NCBI GenBank assembly: GCA_027492275.1
Contig: JAPUFC010000071.1
Coordinates: 1 to 64,000, forward strand
Length of the DNA: 64,000 bases
Source: Mesorhizobium sp.
GTDB taxonomy: Bacteria > Pseudomonadota > Alphaproteobacteria > Rhizobiales > Rhizobiaceae
Reading direction: 5' to 3'
Numbering within the stretch: position 1 is the stretch's first letter; the number at the start of each line of letters is the position of its first letter. Under the pieces are notes generated by a model. That model was given only the letters and a program-made list of their open reading frames with translations. It had not been told where the DNA came from and did not search any database. Shown here piece after piece: positions 18,061 through 26,175 of the stretch. A program made the translations under genes and the position numbers.

Positions 18061-18300
18061 TCAGCTGGTTTCCACGACCGCGATCTCGCCGCCGATGGGG
18101 ACAACATCGCCGATGGCCACGACACGCCTGAGCAGCGTGCCCCCGACAGGGGTGACGACTTCAAAGTTGGCCTTGTCGCCTTCGACGGTCGCGATGACCT
18201 GTTCGGCCTCGACCGTTGCCCCCTCGTCCGCTTCCCAGGTCGCGATCGTGACCTCTTCGATCGTCAGGCCGAGTTTCGGCACCTTTACTCTGATCTTCAT
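18061..18300 (-). CDS. Free-standing lipoyl-domain protein (79 aa)
   Basis: A complete biotin/lipoyl attachment domain of 79 aa and nothing else. It begins MKIRVKVPKLGLTIEE, has the EGDKANFE turn with the modifiable lysine K43 in a D-K-A context (lipoyl rather than biotin, which would be A/V-M-K-M) and ends VPIGGEIAVVETS. Normally this domain is the N-terminal part of an E2 acyltransferase; here the peripheral-subunit-binding and catalytic domains are absent and the ORF ends in a clean stop. It lies in the operon with E1alpha and E1beta, so it probably receives the acyl group from the thiamine enzyme. What accepts it next is not encoded here. Confidence 0.9.
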   Translation of the reverse strand: MKIRVKVPKLGLTIEEVTIATWEADEGATVEAEQVIATVEGDKANFEVVTPVGGTLLRRVVAIGDVVPIGGEIAVVETS

Positions 18301-18307
18301 GCTTGTG

Positions 18308-19090
18308 CTAATGTCCTTCGAAATTGGGGGCGCGTTTCTCGAGGAATGCCGTCATTCCCTCTTTCTGATCGCGCGAGGTGAAGAGATGGGCGAATTCGCG
18401 AAGTTCGTATTCCAGAGCGACATCCGAACTCGCTTCCGCGCCGATGTTGACGCAGGCCTTGGCGGCGCCGAGTGCAAGCGGGGCCTTGCTGGCCAGGATC
18501 CTGCACAGATCGTGTGTTTCTGCCTCGAGATTGGTGTCAGGCACGCAGCGATTGGCCAACTGCCATGCCAACGCTTCCTGGCCGGAAATCGTGCGCCCCA
18601 GCATCAGGAGCTCTTTGGCCCTCAGCCGTCCGACCCAACGCGTCAAGCGAACAGCGGCACCGGCGCCCGGGATGACGCCGATGTTGATTTCGGCCAGCCC
18701 GAACTTGGCGGTCTCGCTCGCAACGACGAAATCGCAGGCCAGCGAAAGCTCGGTTCCGCCCCCCGTCGCCCATCCCCGCACCGACGCGACGACCGGCTTG
18801 CGGCAGAATTCGATCCTTCGGAACAGGTTCAGCCAGTCGCGATTGTATCTGAGCACCTCGGCCGGTCCGAATGTGCGCAATTCGTTGATGTCCGCCCCGG
18901 CGGTGAAGGCGCGCTCGCCCGCCCCACGCAGGACCACAACCCTGACGGACGGATCGTCCTCGGCGGTGCGGATCGCGTCGGCGCACTCCAGGATGCATTG
19001 GCGGTTCATCGCGTTCAGAACCTTGGGCCGGTTCAGCACCACCGAACAAACCGCATCCTGGATGCCCGCCGTAATAGTTTCGTAGCTCAT
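18308..19090 (-). CDS. Enoyl-CoA hydratase/isomerase (crotonase family)
   Basis: A 260-aa crotonase. The oxyanion-hole segment GAGERAFTAGADINEL, the first catalytic glutamate region GWATGGGTELSLACDF, and the second AEINIGVIPGAGAAVRL are all intact. Both glutamates expected of a syn-hydratase are present, so it can add water to a 2-enoyl-CoA. Its start overlaps the E1beta stop (ATGA, 19087-19090). With the MaoC protein, the operon has two hydratases of unlike fold, perhaps for different steps or stereochemistry. Confidence 0.88.
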   Translation of the reverse strand: MSYETITAGIQDAVCSVVLNRPKVLNAMNRQCILECADAIRTAEDDPSVRVVVLRGAGERAFTAGADINELRTFGPAEVLRYNRDWLNLFRRIEFCRKPVVASVRGWATGGGTELSLACDFVVASETAKFGLAEINIGVIPGAGAAVRLTRWVGRLRAKELLMLGRTISGQEALAWQLANRCVPDTNLEAETHDLCRILASKAPLALGAAKACVNIGAEASSDVALEYELREFAHLFTSRDQKEGMTAFLEKRAPNFEGH

Positions 19091-20076
19091 GCCACGCGTT
19101 CCAGCGTCCTTTTCACCGCTTCGGCAACCGTCGCCGGCGAAGGGAGGTAGAGCTGCTCCAGCACTGGGTTGAACGGGCTTGGCGCGAAAGGCGGCGTCAC
19201 CCGCCGAGGCGCGGCCTTCAGCTTGTGCATTGAAGTCTCGGCAAGGCGCGCGAGGATTTCCGCCGCGATCCCGAACGGGCCATGCCCCTCATGCACCACG
19301 ACGACGCGGCCGGTGCGCTCGACGGACTCCCTTATCGCGTCGTAGTCGAGGGGACTGACCGATCGCGGGTCGATCACTTCCGCGCTGATCCCGTCCTTGT
19401 CAAGCAAGTCGGCTGCTTTCAGAGCAGAGAAGATCATCTGGCCAAAGCCGACGATCGTGACATCGGTGCCCCTGCGCTTTGTGTCCGAAACACCGAGCGG
19501 AACCAGATGATCCGTCGACGCGTCCGGCACGTCTGCGCTGGTGCCAATCAGCTTCTTGGACAGCAGGCAGATGACCGGATTGTCATCGCGGATCCCGGCT
19601 TTCACCAGCCCAAGCACATCGGCCGGCGTTGCCGGCATGACAACCTTGAGCCCGGGTACATGCGCGAACCAAGCCGCAAGGCTTTGCGAATGCTGGGGCC
19701 CGGCATTCACGCCGCCGCCACCGAACGTGTAGAGCAGCATGGGCACGGAGACCTGGCCCCCGAGCATATATCGCAGCTTCGCAGCCTGATTGACCAGCGG
19801 CTCCATGCAACACGTCAGAAAGTCCTCGAAGCCGATCTCCACCACAGGGCGCAGCCCGGTCATCGCAGCGCCAACAGCAGCAGAAACGAACCCGTTCTCG
19901 GCTATCGGAGTGTCTCGCACTCTGTTCGAGCCGAAAGCTGCATGGAGCCCTTTCGTCTGCGCGAAGATTCCCCCGGACGCCCCGACATCCTCTCCCATGA
20001 GGACGACGCGCTCGTCGCGGGCCATCTCTTCCTGGAGCGCCCTAGTCAGCGCCTGGTAGTATTTAAGCCGTGGCAT
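19087..20076 (-). CDS. 2-oxoacid dehydrogenase-type E1 component, beta subunit
   Basis: A 329-aa E1beta of the AcoB/PdhB/BkdB type. It has LGEDV-like LMGEDVGASGGIF (the glutamate that activates thiamine diphosphate), TPIAENGF-like segment, EIGFEDF and the C-terminal transketolase domain with IDPRSVSPLD and HEGHGPFG. With E1alpha it forms the alpha2beta2 decarboxylase. The frame opens at 20169, but MPRLKYYQAL at 20076 is the natural start and overlaps the end of E1alpha by 14 nt. The family includes acetoin, pyruvate and branched-chain 2-oxoacid enzymes; the downstream CoA genes favour a 2-oxoacid or beta-diketone/acyloin substrate, which is inference. Confidence 0.88.
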   Translation of the reverse strand: MPRLKYYQALTRALQEEMARDERVVLMGEDVGASGGIFAQTKGLHAAFGSNRVRDTPIAENGFVSAAVGAAMTGLRPVVEIGFEDFLTCCMEPLVNQAAKLRYMLGGQVSVPMLLYTFGGGGVNAGPQHSQSLAAWFAHVPGLKVVMPATPADVLGLVKAGIRDDNPVICLLSKKLIGTSADVPDASTDHLVPLGVSDTKRRGTDVTIVGFGQMIFSALKAADLLDKDGISAEVIDPRSVSPLDYDAIRESVERTGRVVVVHEGHGPFGIAAEILARLAETSMHKLKAAPRRVTPPFAPSPFNPVLEQLYLPSPATVAEAVKRTLERVA

Positions 20077-21049
20077 GGGCACTCTCCGCATAGACGTCTT
20101 CGTGCATGGCGGAAGCCGGGGCGCTTTGCAGCCCGTCGGCCCAATCGGCCGCCGAACGGATGACTGCATCGGCGTTTCCTTCGATTTCCGCCAGACGCTC
20201 CGGTGTCAAACCGGCGATCACGCCGACATTCGCCTTCATCCGCGCGATCGGATCGAACGCCTGCCCGTTCTTTCTTTCATCGGCGGTCTTATAGAATTGC
20301 GGGTCGCCCTCGTAGTGACCATGCCAGCGATAGGTCTTGGCCTCGATGAGAGTCGGTCCGCCTCCCGCACGAGCACGCTCCGCAGCCGCCCGAACCGATC
20401 GGTAGACGGCGAAGACATCTTCTCCATCAACGGTTTCACCAGGGAAGCCGTAGGCCGAAGCTCGGTCGGAAATGTGCTCCAGTGACACATGGGTCGAGAA
20501 GGGCGACAGTTCGGCGTACCGGTTGGCCTCACAGAAGAAGATGATCGGCAGCTTCCAGATGGCCGCCATATTCATTGCCTCGTGCGCGATGCCTGCTCCA
20601 GAAGCGCCTTCTCCGAAGAAGGCTACAACGACGTTCGGCCGATTCTGCACCTGGATGGACAGAGCAGCTCCGATGCCGAGCCCCATCGACTGCCCCACGA
20701 TGCCGTTCGCACCCAGCACGCCTGCCGCAACGTCGGCAATGTGCATCGAACCGCCACGGCCACGGCTATAGCCCTGCGCTTTCGCAAAAAGCTCCGCCAT
20801 CATGAGCCTGGGATCGGCGCCTTTGGCGAGGCAATGACCATGGCCGCGATGCGTGCTGGTCACATAGTCGCCACTGGCAAGCGCGCCGCAGGCCCCAGCC
20901 GCGCAAGCTTCCTGCCCGAGCGAAAGATGTATGAATCCAGGCAAATCGCCGTCGCGGTAGCGCTCGCTCGCGACAATCTCGAAGCTGCGAATTTCGCACA
21001 TCAGCCGGAAAAGGCGCTCGGCCGTGTCTCGGGAAATATCTTCGGCCAT
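20063..21049 (-). CDS. 2-oxoacid dehydrogenase-type E1 component, alpha subunit
   Basis: A 328-aa E1alpha. The histidine-containing THRGHGHCLAKG, the SMHIAD segment and the thiamine-diphosphate/magnesium motif GEGASGAG...EAMNMAAIWKLP are typical of acetoin and pyruvate dehydrogenase alpha subunits. It starts 1 nt downstream of the acyl-CoA dehydrogenase stop. Length and motifs are those of AcoA-type proteins, but the operon lacks the E2 acyltransferase and E3 genes that usually follow. Confidence 0.9.
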   Translation of the reverse strand: MAEDISRDTAERLFRLMCEIRSFEIVASERYRDGDLPGFIHLSLGQEACAAGACGALASGDYVTSTHRGHGHCLAKGADPRLMMAELFAKAQGYSRGRGGSMHIADVAAGVLGANGIVGQSMGLGIGAALSIQVQNRPNVVVAFFGEGASGAGIAHEAMNMAAIWKLPIIFFCEANRYAELSPFSTHVSLEHISDRASAYGFPGETVDGEDVFAVYRSVRAAAERARAGGGPTLIEAKTYRWHGHYEGDPQFYKTADERKNGQAFDPIARMKANVGVIAGLTPERLAEIEGNADAVIRSAADWADGLQSAPASAMHEDVYAESAHATA

Positions 21050-21050
21050 C

Positions 21051-22196
21051 TCAGCACCCCAGCGCCCTGGCGATCAAGATTTGCTGGACCTCTGACGTTC
21101 CCTCCCCGATCTCCAGGATCTGCGCCTCTCGGTAGAGGCGGTTGACCTTGAACTCCTTCATGAACCCATAGCCGCCATGGATCTGATAGGCATCGGTCGC
21201 TGCCTGAACGGCGAAACGAGTACCGACAAGCTTCAGCATCGCCGCTTCCGTATGGCAGGGCATGTCGTTGGCGTGCATCCAGGCGACGTAGTGGCAGAAC
21301 CGACGCGCCATCTCCAGATGAGCGGCCATGTTCGCCAGCTTCGCCTGGGTCAGCTGGAATGAGCTGAGCGGATTGCCGAACTGCGTCCGCGCCTTGGCGT
21401 AGGACAGCGCCTCGTCAAGACAGGCTCGCATCAATCCACAGCCAAGCACTCCGAAGACGATACGACCGAGGTTTAGTCCCGTCAGGGCCTGCTTGAGACC
21501 CTCCCCTTCCACGCCGAGCAGGCAGTCATTCGAGATCCGAGCATCGTTGAAGAGGAGCTCACGGTTGTCCATGCCGTGCCAGGCCATCTTAGAAAATGAT
21601 TGCCCCAGCTCGTAACCGGATGTGCCCTGCGGCATGATGAACGACGAGATGGACTTGCGGCCGTCTGGTTTCTCGCCAGTGACCGCCATGACGACCATGC
21701 CGTCGCTGATGTCCGTGCCGGCATTGGAGATGAATATCTTGGACCCGTTGATGATCCAGCCGTTCCCATCCCTGACGCCCTTTGTCCGCATGCCACCGGC
21801 GTCGGAACCTGCCCCAGGCTCTGTGAGAGCGATCGCCGCGAGCTTGGACCCGCTGGCGAATTTGGGCAGCCATTCGCGCTTCTGCGCATCCGTCCCCAAC
21901 TGGCTGTACATGTTGGCAACCAGCACGTGGACCTGCCAGATCAGGGCGAAGGCTTGGCTGACGCTGGCGACCTCCTCCATCGCAAGCACATAGCTAAGCG
22001 AATCCAGTCCGCTCCCGCCATATTCTTCCGGGATCATGATCCCGGCCATGCCCAGTTCACTCCACTTCGACCAAAGGGCGTAAGGAAACTGATGATCGAC
22101 GTCCATCTGCTCCTGCGCAGGAGCGATCTCGCCCAATGCAAAGCCGCGGACGGAATTGACCAGCTCCCGTTGCTCGTCACTCAGCGCAAAATCCAC
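21051..22196 (-). CDS. Acyl-CoA dehydrogenase
   Basis: A 381-aa FAD enzyme with the three-domain acyl-CoA dehydrogenase layout: N-terminal helices starting DFALSDEQREL, middle beta domain with ALTEPGAGSDAG and WIINGSKIFISNAG, and C-terminal helices with QIHGGYGFMKEF and EIGEGTSEVQ, where the glutamate of GEGT is the likely base. I place the start at the GTG at 22196 (AGGA upstream and the usual MDFxLSDEQ-type start), not at 22259. It would oxidise an acyl-CoA to the 2-enoyl-CoA and pass electrons to ETF (etfB starts at position 53). First gene of the operon ending at 17597. Confidence 0.9.
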   Translation of the reverse strand: MDFALSDEQRELVNSVRGFALGEIAPAQEQMDVDHQFPYALWSKWSELGMAGIMIPEEYGGSGLDSLSYVLAMEEVASVSQAFALIWQVHVLVANMYSQLGTDAQKREWLPKFASGSKLAAIALTEPGAGSDAGGMRTKGVRDGNGWIINGSKIFISNAGTDISDGMVVMAVTGEKPDGRKSISSFIMPQGTSGYELGQSFSKMAWHGMDNRELLFNDARISNDCLLGVEGEGLKQALTGLNLGRIVFGVLGCGLMRACLDEALSYAKARTQFGNPLSSFQLTQAKLANMAAHLEMARRFCHYVAWMHANDMPCHTEAAMLKLVGTRFAVQAATDAYQIHGGYGFMKEFKVNRLYREAQILEIGEGTSEVQQILIARALGC

Positions 22197-22281
22197 CTCG
22201 CGTCCTTTCCGATATGTTGCCGCGGCCCGAGATGTCCGCCTGAATTCTGGCTCGCACATTTACCTGAGCCATCGTCAAAAT

Positions 22282-22295
22282 CAAACGATTGTTTG
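22282..22295. promoter_or_regulatory. TetR-type operator, site 7 (acyl-CoA dehydrogenase operon)
   Basis: CAAACGATTGTTTG has perfect arms with a 4-nt spacer. It lies 86 bp upstream of the GTG start at 22196, in the AT-rich promoter region of the six-gene operon. Confidence 0.7.
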
Positions 22296-22449
22296 TATTT
22301 TTATCACCGCTCGTGGAAGTATCTGGTTTGGCGATCAGTCAGGCAGTTCGCAAAGGTCCGCGGCGCGGCCCCTACTCGGCTTCGGCCAATGACCGCCGCT
22401 TGGCCGACTTCTATCCCCTGACGTCAGCGGCGTTTTCTGCAAGATGGAA

Positions 22450-23634
22450 CTAGAGGCACTCCACGGCGACTGCGGTCGCCTCTCCACCTCCAATGCAAAG
22501 CGCCGCGACACCGCGCTTCAAACCGCGCGACTTTAGAGCGGCGACCAGTGTGGCAACGATGCGCGCCCCTGACGCGCCGATAGGGTGACCCAAGGCGGTG
22601 GCTCCCCCGTTGACGTTGAGCTTGTCGCGCGGGATGCCAAGATCGCGCTCGGCAATCAAGGCCACGACGGCGAATGCCTCGTTGACCTCAAAAAGATCGA
22701 CATCGCCGATATTCCACCTGGCCTTTGCCAGCACCTTGCTGATCGCCGCGACCGGCGCCGTCGTGAAAAGCGCAGGCGCTTGAGCGTGCGCAGCTGCGGC
22801 AACCAAGACTGCTTGCTGCGCGAGCCCTCTGACTTCAGCCACCGACCGACGCGTAAGGACGAGGGCCGCCGCGCCGTCCGAAATCGAAGCAGAAGTCGCG
22901 GCGGTAATCGTACCGTCCTTTGCAAACGCAGGCTTCAGCGAGGCCAGACGTTCCGGATTCGATTTCCCAGGCTGTTCGTCTTCGGTAACGACGGTGGCGC
23001 CATTTTTCGCCGAAACGGTCACCGGCGCGATCTCTTCGTCGAACGCGCCGTTTGCGATTGCCGCCTTGGCACGGTTCAGACTGAGAAGCGAGTAGGTTTC
23101 CTGCGCGACGCGGGTGAGCTGATACTTGCTTGCACTGTCCTCTGCAAACGCGCCCATCGGCTTGCCGCGTTCATAGGCATCCTCCAGTCCGTCCGTCATG
23201 AGTGAATCGCTTACGATGTCATGGCCGATGCGCGCTCCGGAGCGGTGCTTGGCGAGGAGAAACGGTGCGTTCGTCATGCTTTCCATGCCGCCTGCGACGA
23301 GGAGGTCCGCATTTCCAGCGGCCAACGCTTCCGCTGCCATGATGGCGGCCTGCATGCCGGAACCGCACATTTTGTTGACAGTCGTCGCCTGCACGGAGTT
23401 AGAAAGGCCTGCCTTCAAGGCAGCCTGCCGAGCAGGCGCCTGCCCTAAGCCGGCCGAAAGGACGCAGCCCATATAGATGCGGTCGATGTCACTCGGTGAA
23501 GCCGATGCACGCTCTACGGCAGCGCGAATAGCGGCCGCGCCAAGTTCGGTCGTCGACACGTTTGACAGAGCGCCCTGGAAACTTGCCATGGGTGTTCGAG
23601 CAAATCCGGCGATGATGATCGGGTCTGAACTCAT
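22450..23634 (-). CDS. Acetyl-CoA acetyltransferase (thiolase)
   Basis: A 394-aa thiolase with the acyl-accepting cysteine in VNKMCGSGMQA, the histidine motif GGATALGHPIGASG and the second cysteine in LCIGGGEA. It cleaves a 3-ketoacyl-CoA with CoA, or runs the reverse condensation, at the end of the acyl-CoA route. The start at ATG 23634 has GGAAAGAG upstream; the open frame reaches 23652. No copy of the TetR-type palindrome was found directly before it, so its control may differ from the neighbouring units. Confidence 0.9.
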   Translation of the reverse strand: MSSDPIIIAGFARTPMASFQGALSNVSTTELGAAAIRAAVERASASPSDIDRIYMGCVLSAGLGQAPARQAALKAGLSNSVQATTVNKMCGSGMQAAIMAAEALAAGNADLLVAGGMESMTNAPFLLAKHRSGARIGHDIVSDSLMTDGLEDAYERGKPMGAFAEDSASKYQLTRVAQETYSLLSLNRAKAAIANGAFDEEIAPVTVSAKNGATVVTEDEQPGKSNPERLASLKPAFAKDGTITAATSASISDGAAALVLTRRSVAEVRGLAQQAVLVAAAAHAQAPALFTTAPVAAISKVLAKARWNIGDVDLFEVNEAFAVVALIAERDLGIPRDKLNVNGGATALGHPIGASGARIVATLVAALKSRGLKRGVAALCIGGGEATAVAVECL

Positions 23635-23778
23635 GTAGTCTCTTTCCGCCACGGCCTATGGTTCGCCACAGGCGACAGCATCATCGGGACGTGGCGGTCT
23701 CGCGCTGCTTTCGATTTCATTGAAGTTCCGCGACCGGCGACGAATTGTCGGAGCCGGTCGCGGATCAATCGCCCGATG

Positions 23779-24921
23779 TTACTTTGGAGCCTGCGCCCAG
23801 ACCCCATTCGTCAACTGCAGCATTGTGAAGTCATAGATCGCTTCGCGATCCGCGTTGAAGGAAAACGTTCCCGATCCCAGGACGGACGGCATCTGCGGGA
23901 GCTTGGCCAGCGCGGCACGAACCGTTTCACCGGTGGGGTTCGCGCCAGCGTCCTTGATCGCCATCAGGGTCGCCTGCACAGCAGTGTACCCTAATGCAGC
24001 CCAGTTTTCCGGGGTTTGACCGTATTTCTTTTGATAGGCAGCGACGAAATTCTGGTTCAGCTGGCCGGCGCGGGTGACCACATAGTCCGCCGGCGAGAGT
24101 GTGCCTTCGGCGTACTGGCCGGCAAGTCGCAGAAAGCCAGGGCCGGTGATCGAGTTGTTTCCCACGATCGTGGATTTGACGCCTGCCTGACGCAGCTGGA
24201 TGACCAGACCCGCTGCGCTGGCATCCGTTGTGGTGCAGATGAACAGCAAATCCGGATTGGCATCGGCAAGCTTTGTCGCCACCGCGCTGAAGTCCGTCTC
24301 GTTCGACAGGACGCTCGAACCAGGCAACATTTCGACTTTGCCTTTCAGCCACTGCTCTACGAATTTGGCTTGAGCGACGGCGGCTTCGTAGTCCCGCGCC
24401 CACAAGACTGAAGCCGTCTTCGGCTTGTCGCGGTCGACAGTATATTTCAGGGCCGACGAAATCATGACATCCGGGGCGGCAACGAGATGGAATACATACT
24501 CGCCAATCTTCGACACCGCAGGCGATGCCGACACCGGGATGATGGGAACGTGGTTCTCGTTGGCGACCGGGCTCGCCGCCAGAGCGTTCGGCGTTCCTTC
24601 CGGGCCGAGTATGGCGACAACCTTATCGACTTTCGTCATGCGCTGGGTAAGCGTGACGCTCTGCGTGCGATCGCTGGCGTTGTCGCCGATCACCAGGACG
24701 ACGTCCTTGTCTCTGAACATGTCGGCGTCATTGGCCTGCTCGACGGCCAACTGGATGCCTTTCAAATAGGGCGCGCCGATATAGGCCAGAGGCCCCGTCA
24801 ACGCCACCGGAACACCGATCGCAATTTCCTCCGCCATCGCAATGTGAGCGCCGGCACCAAGGCTCACAAACATCCCCATAATAAAGATGCGTTTAAAGCG
24901 CTGCATAACTTCTCTAGTCAC
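23779..24921 (-). CDS. Branched-chain amino acid-type ABC substrate-binding protein
   Basis: A periplasmic type-1 binding protein (about 380 aa) of the LivJ family. The signal is QRFKRIFIMGMFVSLGAG followed by a likely cut near MAEE; the mature start IAIGVPVALTGPLAYIG and YLKGIQLAVEQAN are family hallmarks. Near-identical start codons compete: GTG 24927, GTG 24921 (best spacing to GGGAGG) and ATG 24906. It serves the Liv transporter encoded to the right. A 300-nt untranslated leader with a strong stem-loop lies between the operator at 25224 and this gene. Such proteins in catabolic clusters often bind aromatic or other carboxylates instead of amino acids. Confidence 0.88.
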   Translation of the reverse strand: MTREVMQRFKRIFIMGMFVSLGAGAHIAMAEEIAIGVPVALTGPLAYIGAPYLKGIQLAVEQANDADMFRDKDVVLVIGDNASDRTQSVTLTQRMTKVDKVVAILGPEGTPNALAASPVANENHVPIIPVSASPAVSKIGEYVFHLVAAPDVMISSALKYTVDRDKPKTASVLWARDYEAAVAQAKFVEQWLKGKVEMLPGSSVLSNETDFSAVATKLADANPDLLFICTTTDASAAGLVIQLRQAGVKSTIVGNNSITGPGFLRLAGQYAEGTLSPADYVVTRAGQLNQNFVAAYQKKYGQTPENWAALGYTAVQATLMAIKDAGANPTGETVRAALAKLPQMPSVLGSGTFSFNADREAIYDFTMLQLTNGVWAQAPK

Positions 24922-25109
24922 TACCACCTCCCATTGAGATCCAAGAAAATTGAGGTCGCTGCCGAATTCTCCCCTCTGGAGTTTACGGCTTTTCTCTCAG
25001 CGTTATCGGCCGACAACTATCGCCAAGCGGGCATGATCCCGCATGTATCGCCGGATTGAACAATCACGTCGGTCGCGTTGTTGATTTGTCACTCACGAGA
25101 GAAGGGCTT

Positions 25110-25153
25110 GCAACCCGACGATACTCTACGGCTGGCTCCGCTCGTCGGCTTGC
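25110..25153. other. Stem-loop, 12-bp arms
   Basis: GCAACCCGACGA (25110-25121) and TCGTCGGCTTGC (25142-25153) pair over 12 positions with one mismatch, around a 20-nt loop. No run of T follows on either strand, so it is not a standard intrinsic terminator. It lies in the presumed leader of the binding-protein gene and could be an attenuator, an mRNA-stabilising element or a processing site. Confidence 0.5.
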
Positions 25154-25223
25154 CCGAGTGGAAATCTCCTTGTCACAGCAACCAACTGACCCTAGGCCAA
25201 CATCGGCATTCAAGTCAAGTATT

Positions 25224-25241
25224 CTAACTAGTGATTGTTTT
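25224..25241. promoter_or_regulatory. TetR-type operator, site 8 (Liv-type binding protein)
   Basis: CTAACTAGTGATTGTTTT matches the 8-nt-spaced form seen at 7287 and 9445, including the shared GATTGTTTTTTT right side. It lies about 300 bp upstream of the binding-protein start and just beyond the stop of the small ORF at 25250. Confidence 0.5.
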
Positions 25242-25249
25242 TTTCAGTA

Positions 25250-25459
25250 CTACGATTCCGGCTTTTCCGAACGCGCCGCAGGCTCGCTCTCCAACCTTGC
25301 ACGCTCGTAGACCTTTTTGGCCAGGGTCGGTCTGTACTCTCTAGGATTCGCACCAGAGGCGAAAGCCTCATAATAAATCTCGGCGCGGACCGTGAGATAA
25401 ATTTGTAGCGCGGTCCGTTCTACTGCCTTGCGCTCCAAAAGGAGACACAATTGTCTCAT
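25250..25459 (-). CDS. Small hypothetical protein coupled to livF (69 aa)
   Basis: A 69-aa ORF whose start codon overlaps the livF stop (ATGA, 25456-25459), which argues that it is translated. It is soluble and rich in charged residues, with a Glu/Arg-rich helix (LLERKAVERTALQIYL), Tyr-Tyr-Glu and a KKVYERARLESE stretch, and ends in a polar tail. There is no signal peptide or membrane helix. I do not recognise a family. Its place as the last gene of the liv operon suggests a role linked to the transporter or its substrate, but that is only position-based. Confidence 0.5.
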   Translation of the reverse strand: MRQLCLLLERKAVERTALQIYLTVRAEIYYEAFASGANPREYRPTLAKKVYERARLESEPAARSEKPES

Positions 25460-26175
25460 GTGATTGACGGCTCCTGACCGAGATAATGCTCGATCACCCT
25501 TGAATCGCTAGAGAGATCGGCGCTGCGTCCTTGATAAACGATACGCCCACGCTCCAAGACATAAGCGCGCCCGGTAGCCTGCAGGGCGCGATGCGCATTT
25601 TGTTCGACGAGGAGAATCGTCAATCCCTCCGCATTCAGCCGCCGCAGAGCATCGAAGACCTGGTCGACGATCAGTGGCGCAAGCCCGAGGCTCGGCTCGT
25701 CGAGAAGCAGCATGTTGGGGCCGCCCATCAAGGCGCGGCCAATGGCCAGCATCTGCTGCTGGCCACCAGAAAGCGATCCCGCAAGTTGCGCACGACGCTC
25801 CTGCAGGATCGGGAACATCGAATAGATTTCGAGGAGTCCGAATCGTGATTTTCGCAACCCTCTTGCCAACTCGCCAAGGCGGAGGTTTTCCTCGACGGAC
25901 AGGTCGACGAGGATCTGCCGTCCTTCCGGCACGTGCAGCAGCCCACGGCGCGCTATGGAGTACGCGGCAGCTCCTGAAATGTCTTCGCTTTGAAAATGGA
26001 TCGACCCTCGACGCAGCGGCACGATCCCGGACAGGCAGTTAAGGAGCGTAGACTTGCCTGCTCCGTTGGGGCCGATCAGGGCAACCATCTCGCCTTCGCT
26101 GATCGAGAAATCAATGTCCCGCAACGCCTCGATGCCATCATATGCAGCTGCGAGCGATGAGACGCGCAACATCAT
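25456..26175 (-). CDS. livF: Branched-chain amino acid-type ABC transporter ATP-binding protein
   Basis: A 239-aa LivF-type ATPase: Walker A GPNGAGKST, signature LSGGQQQM, Walker B MLLLDEPSLGLAP and H-loop VEQNAHRAL. The start at 26175 overlaps the livG stop (ATGA); a second ATG follows immediately. LivF pairs with LivG as the two motor subunits of the importer. The frame is open upstream to 26280 but that part overlaps livG. Confidence 0.9.
   Translation of the reverse strand: MMLRVSSLAAAYDGIEALRDIDFSISEGEMVALIGPNGAGKSTLLNCLSGIVPLRRGSIHFQSEDISGAAAYSIARRGLLHVPEGRQILVDLSVEENLRLGELARGLRKSRFGLLEIYSMFPILQERRAQLAGSLSGGQQQMLAIGRALMGGPNMLLLDEPSLGLAPLIVDQVFDALRRLNAEGLTILLVEQNAHRALQATGRAYVLERGRIVYQGRSADLSSDSRVIEHYLGQEPSIT

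Larger units (their letters stand above)
24922..25249. other. Leader/intergenic region before the Liv-type binding protein
   Basis: This 328-bp gap holds the operator-like site at 25224-25241 and a 12-bp stem-loop at 25110-25153. I see no gene with a convincing start and ribosome site. If transcription begins near the operator, the mRNA has an unusually long leader. Confidence 0.5.
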
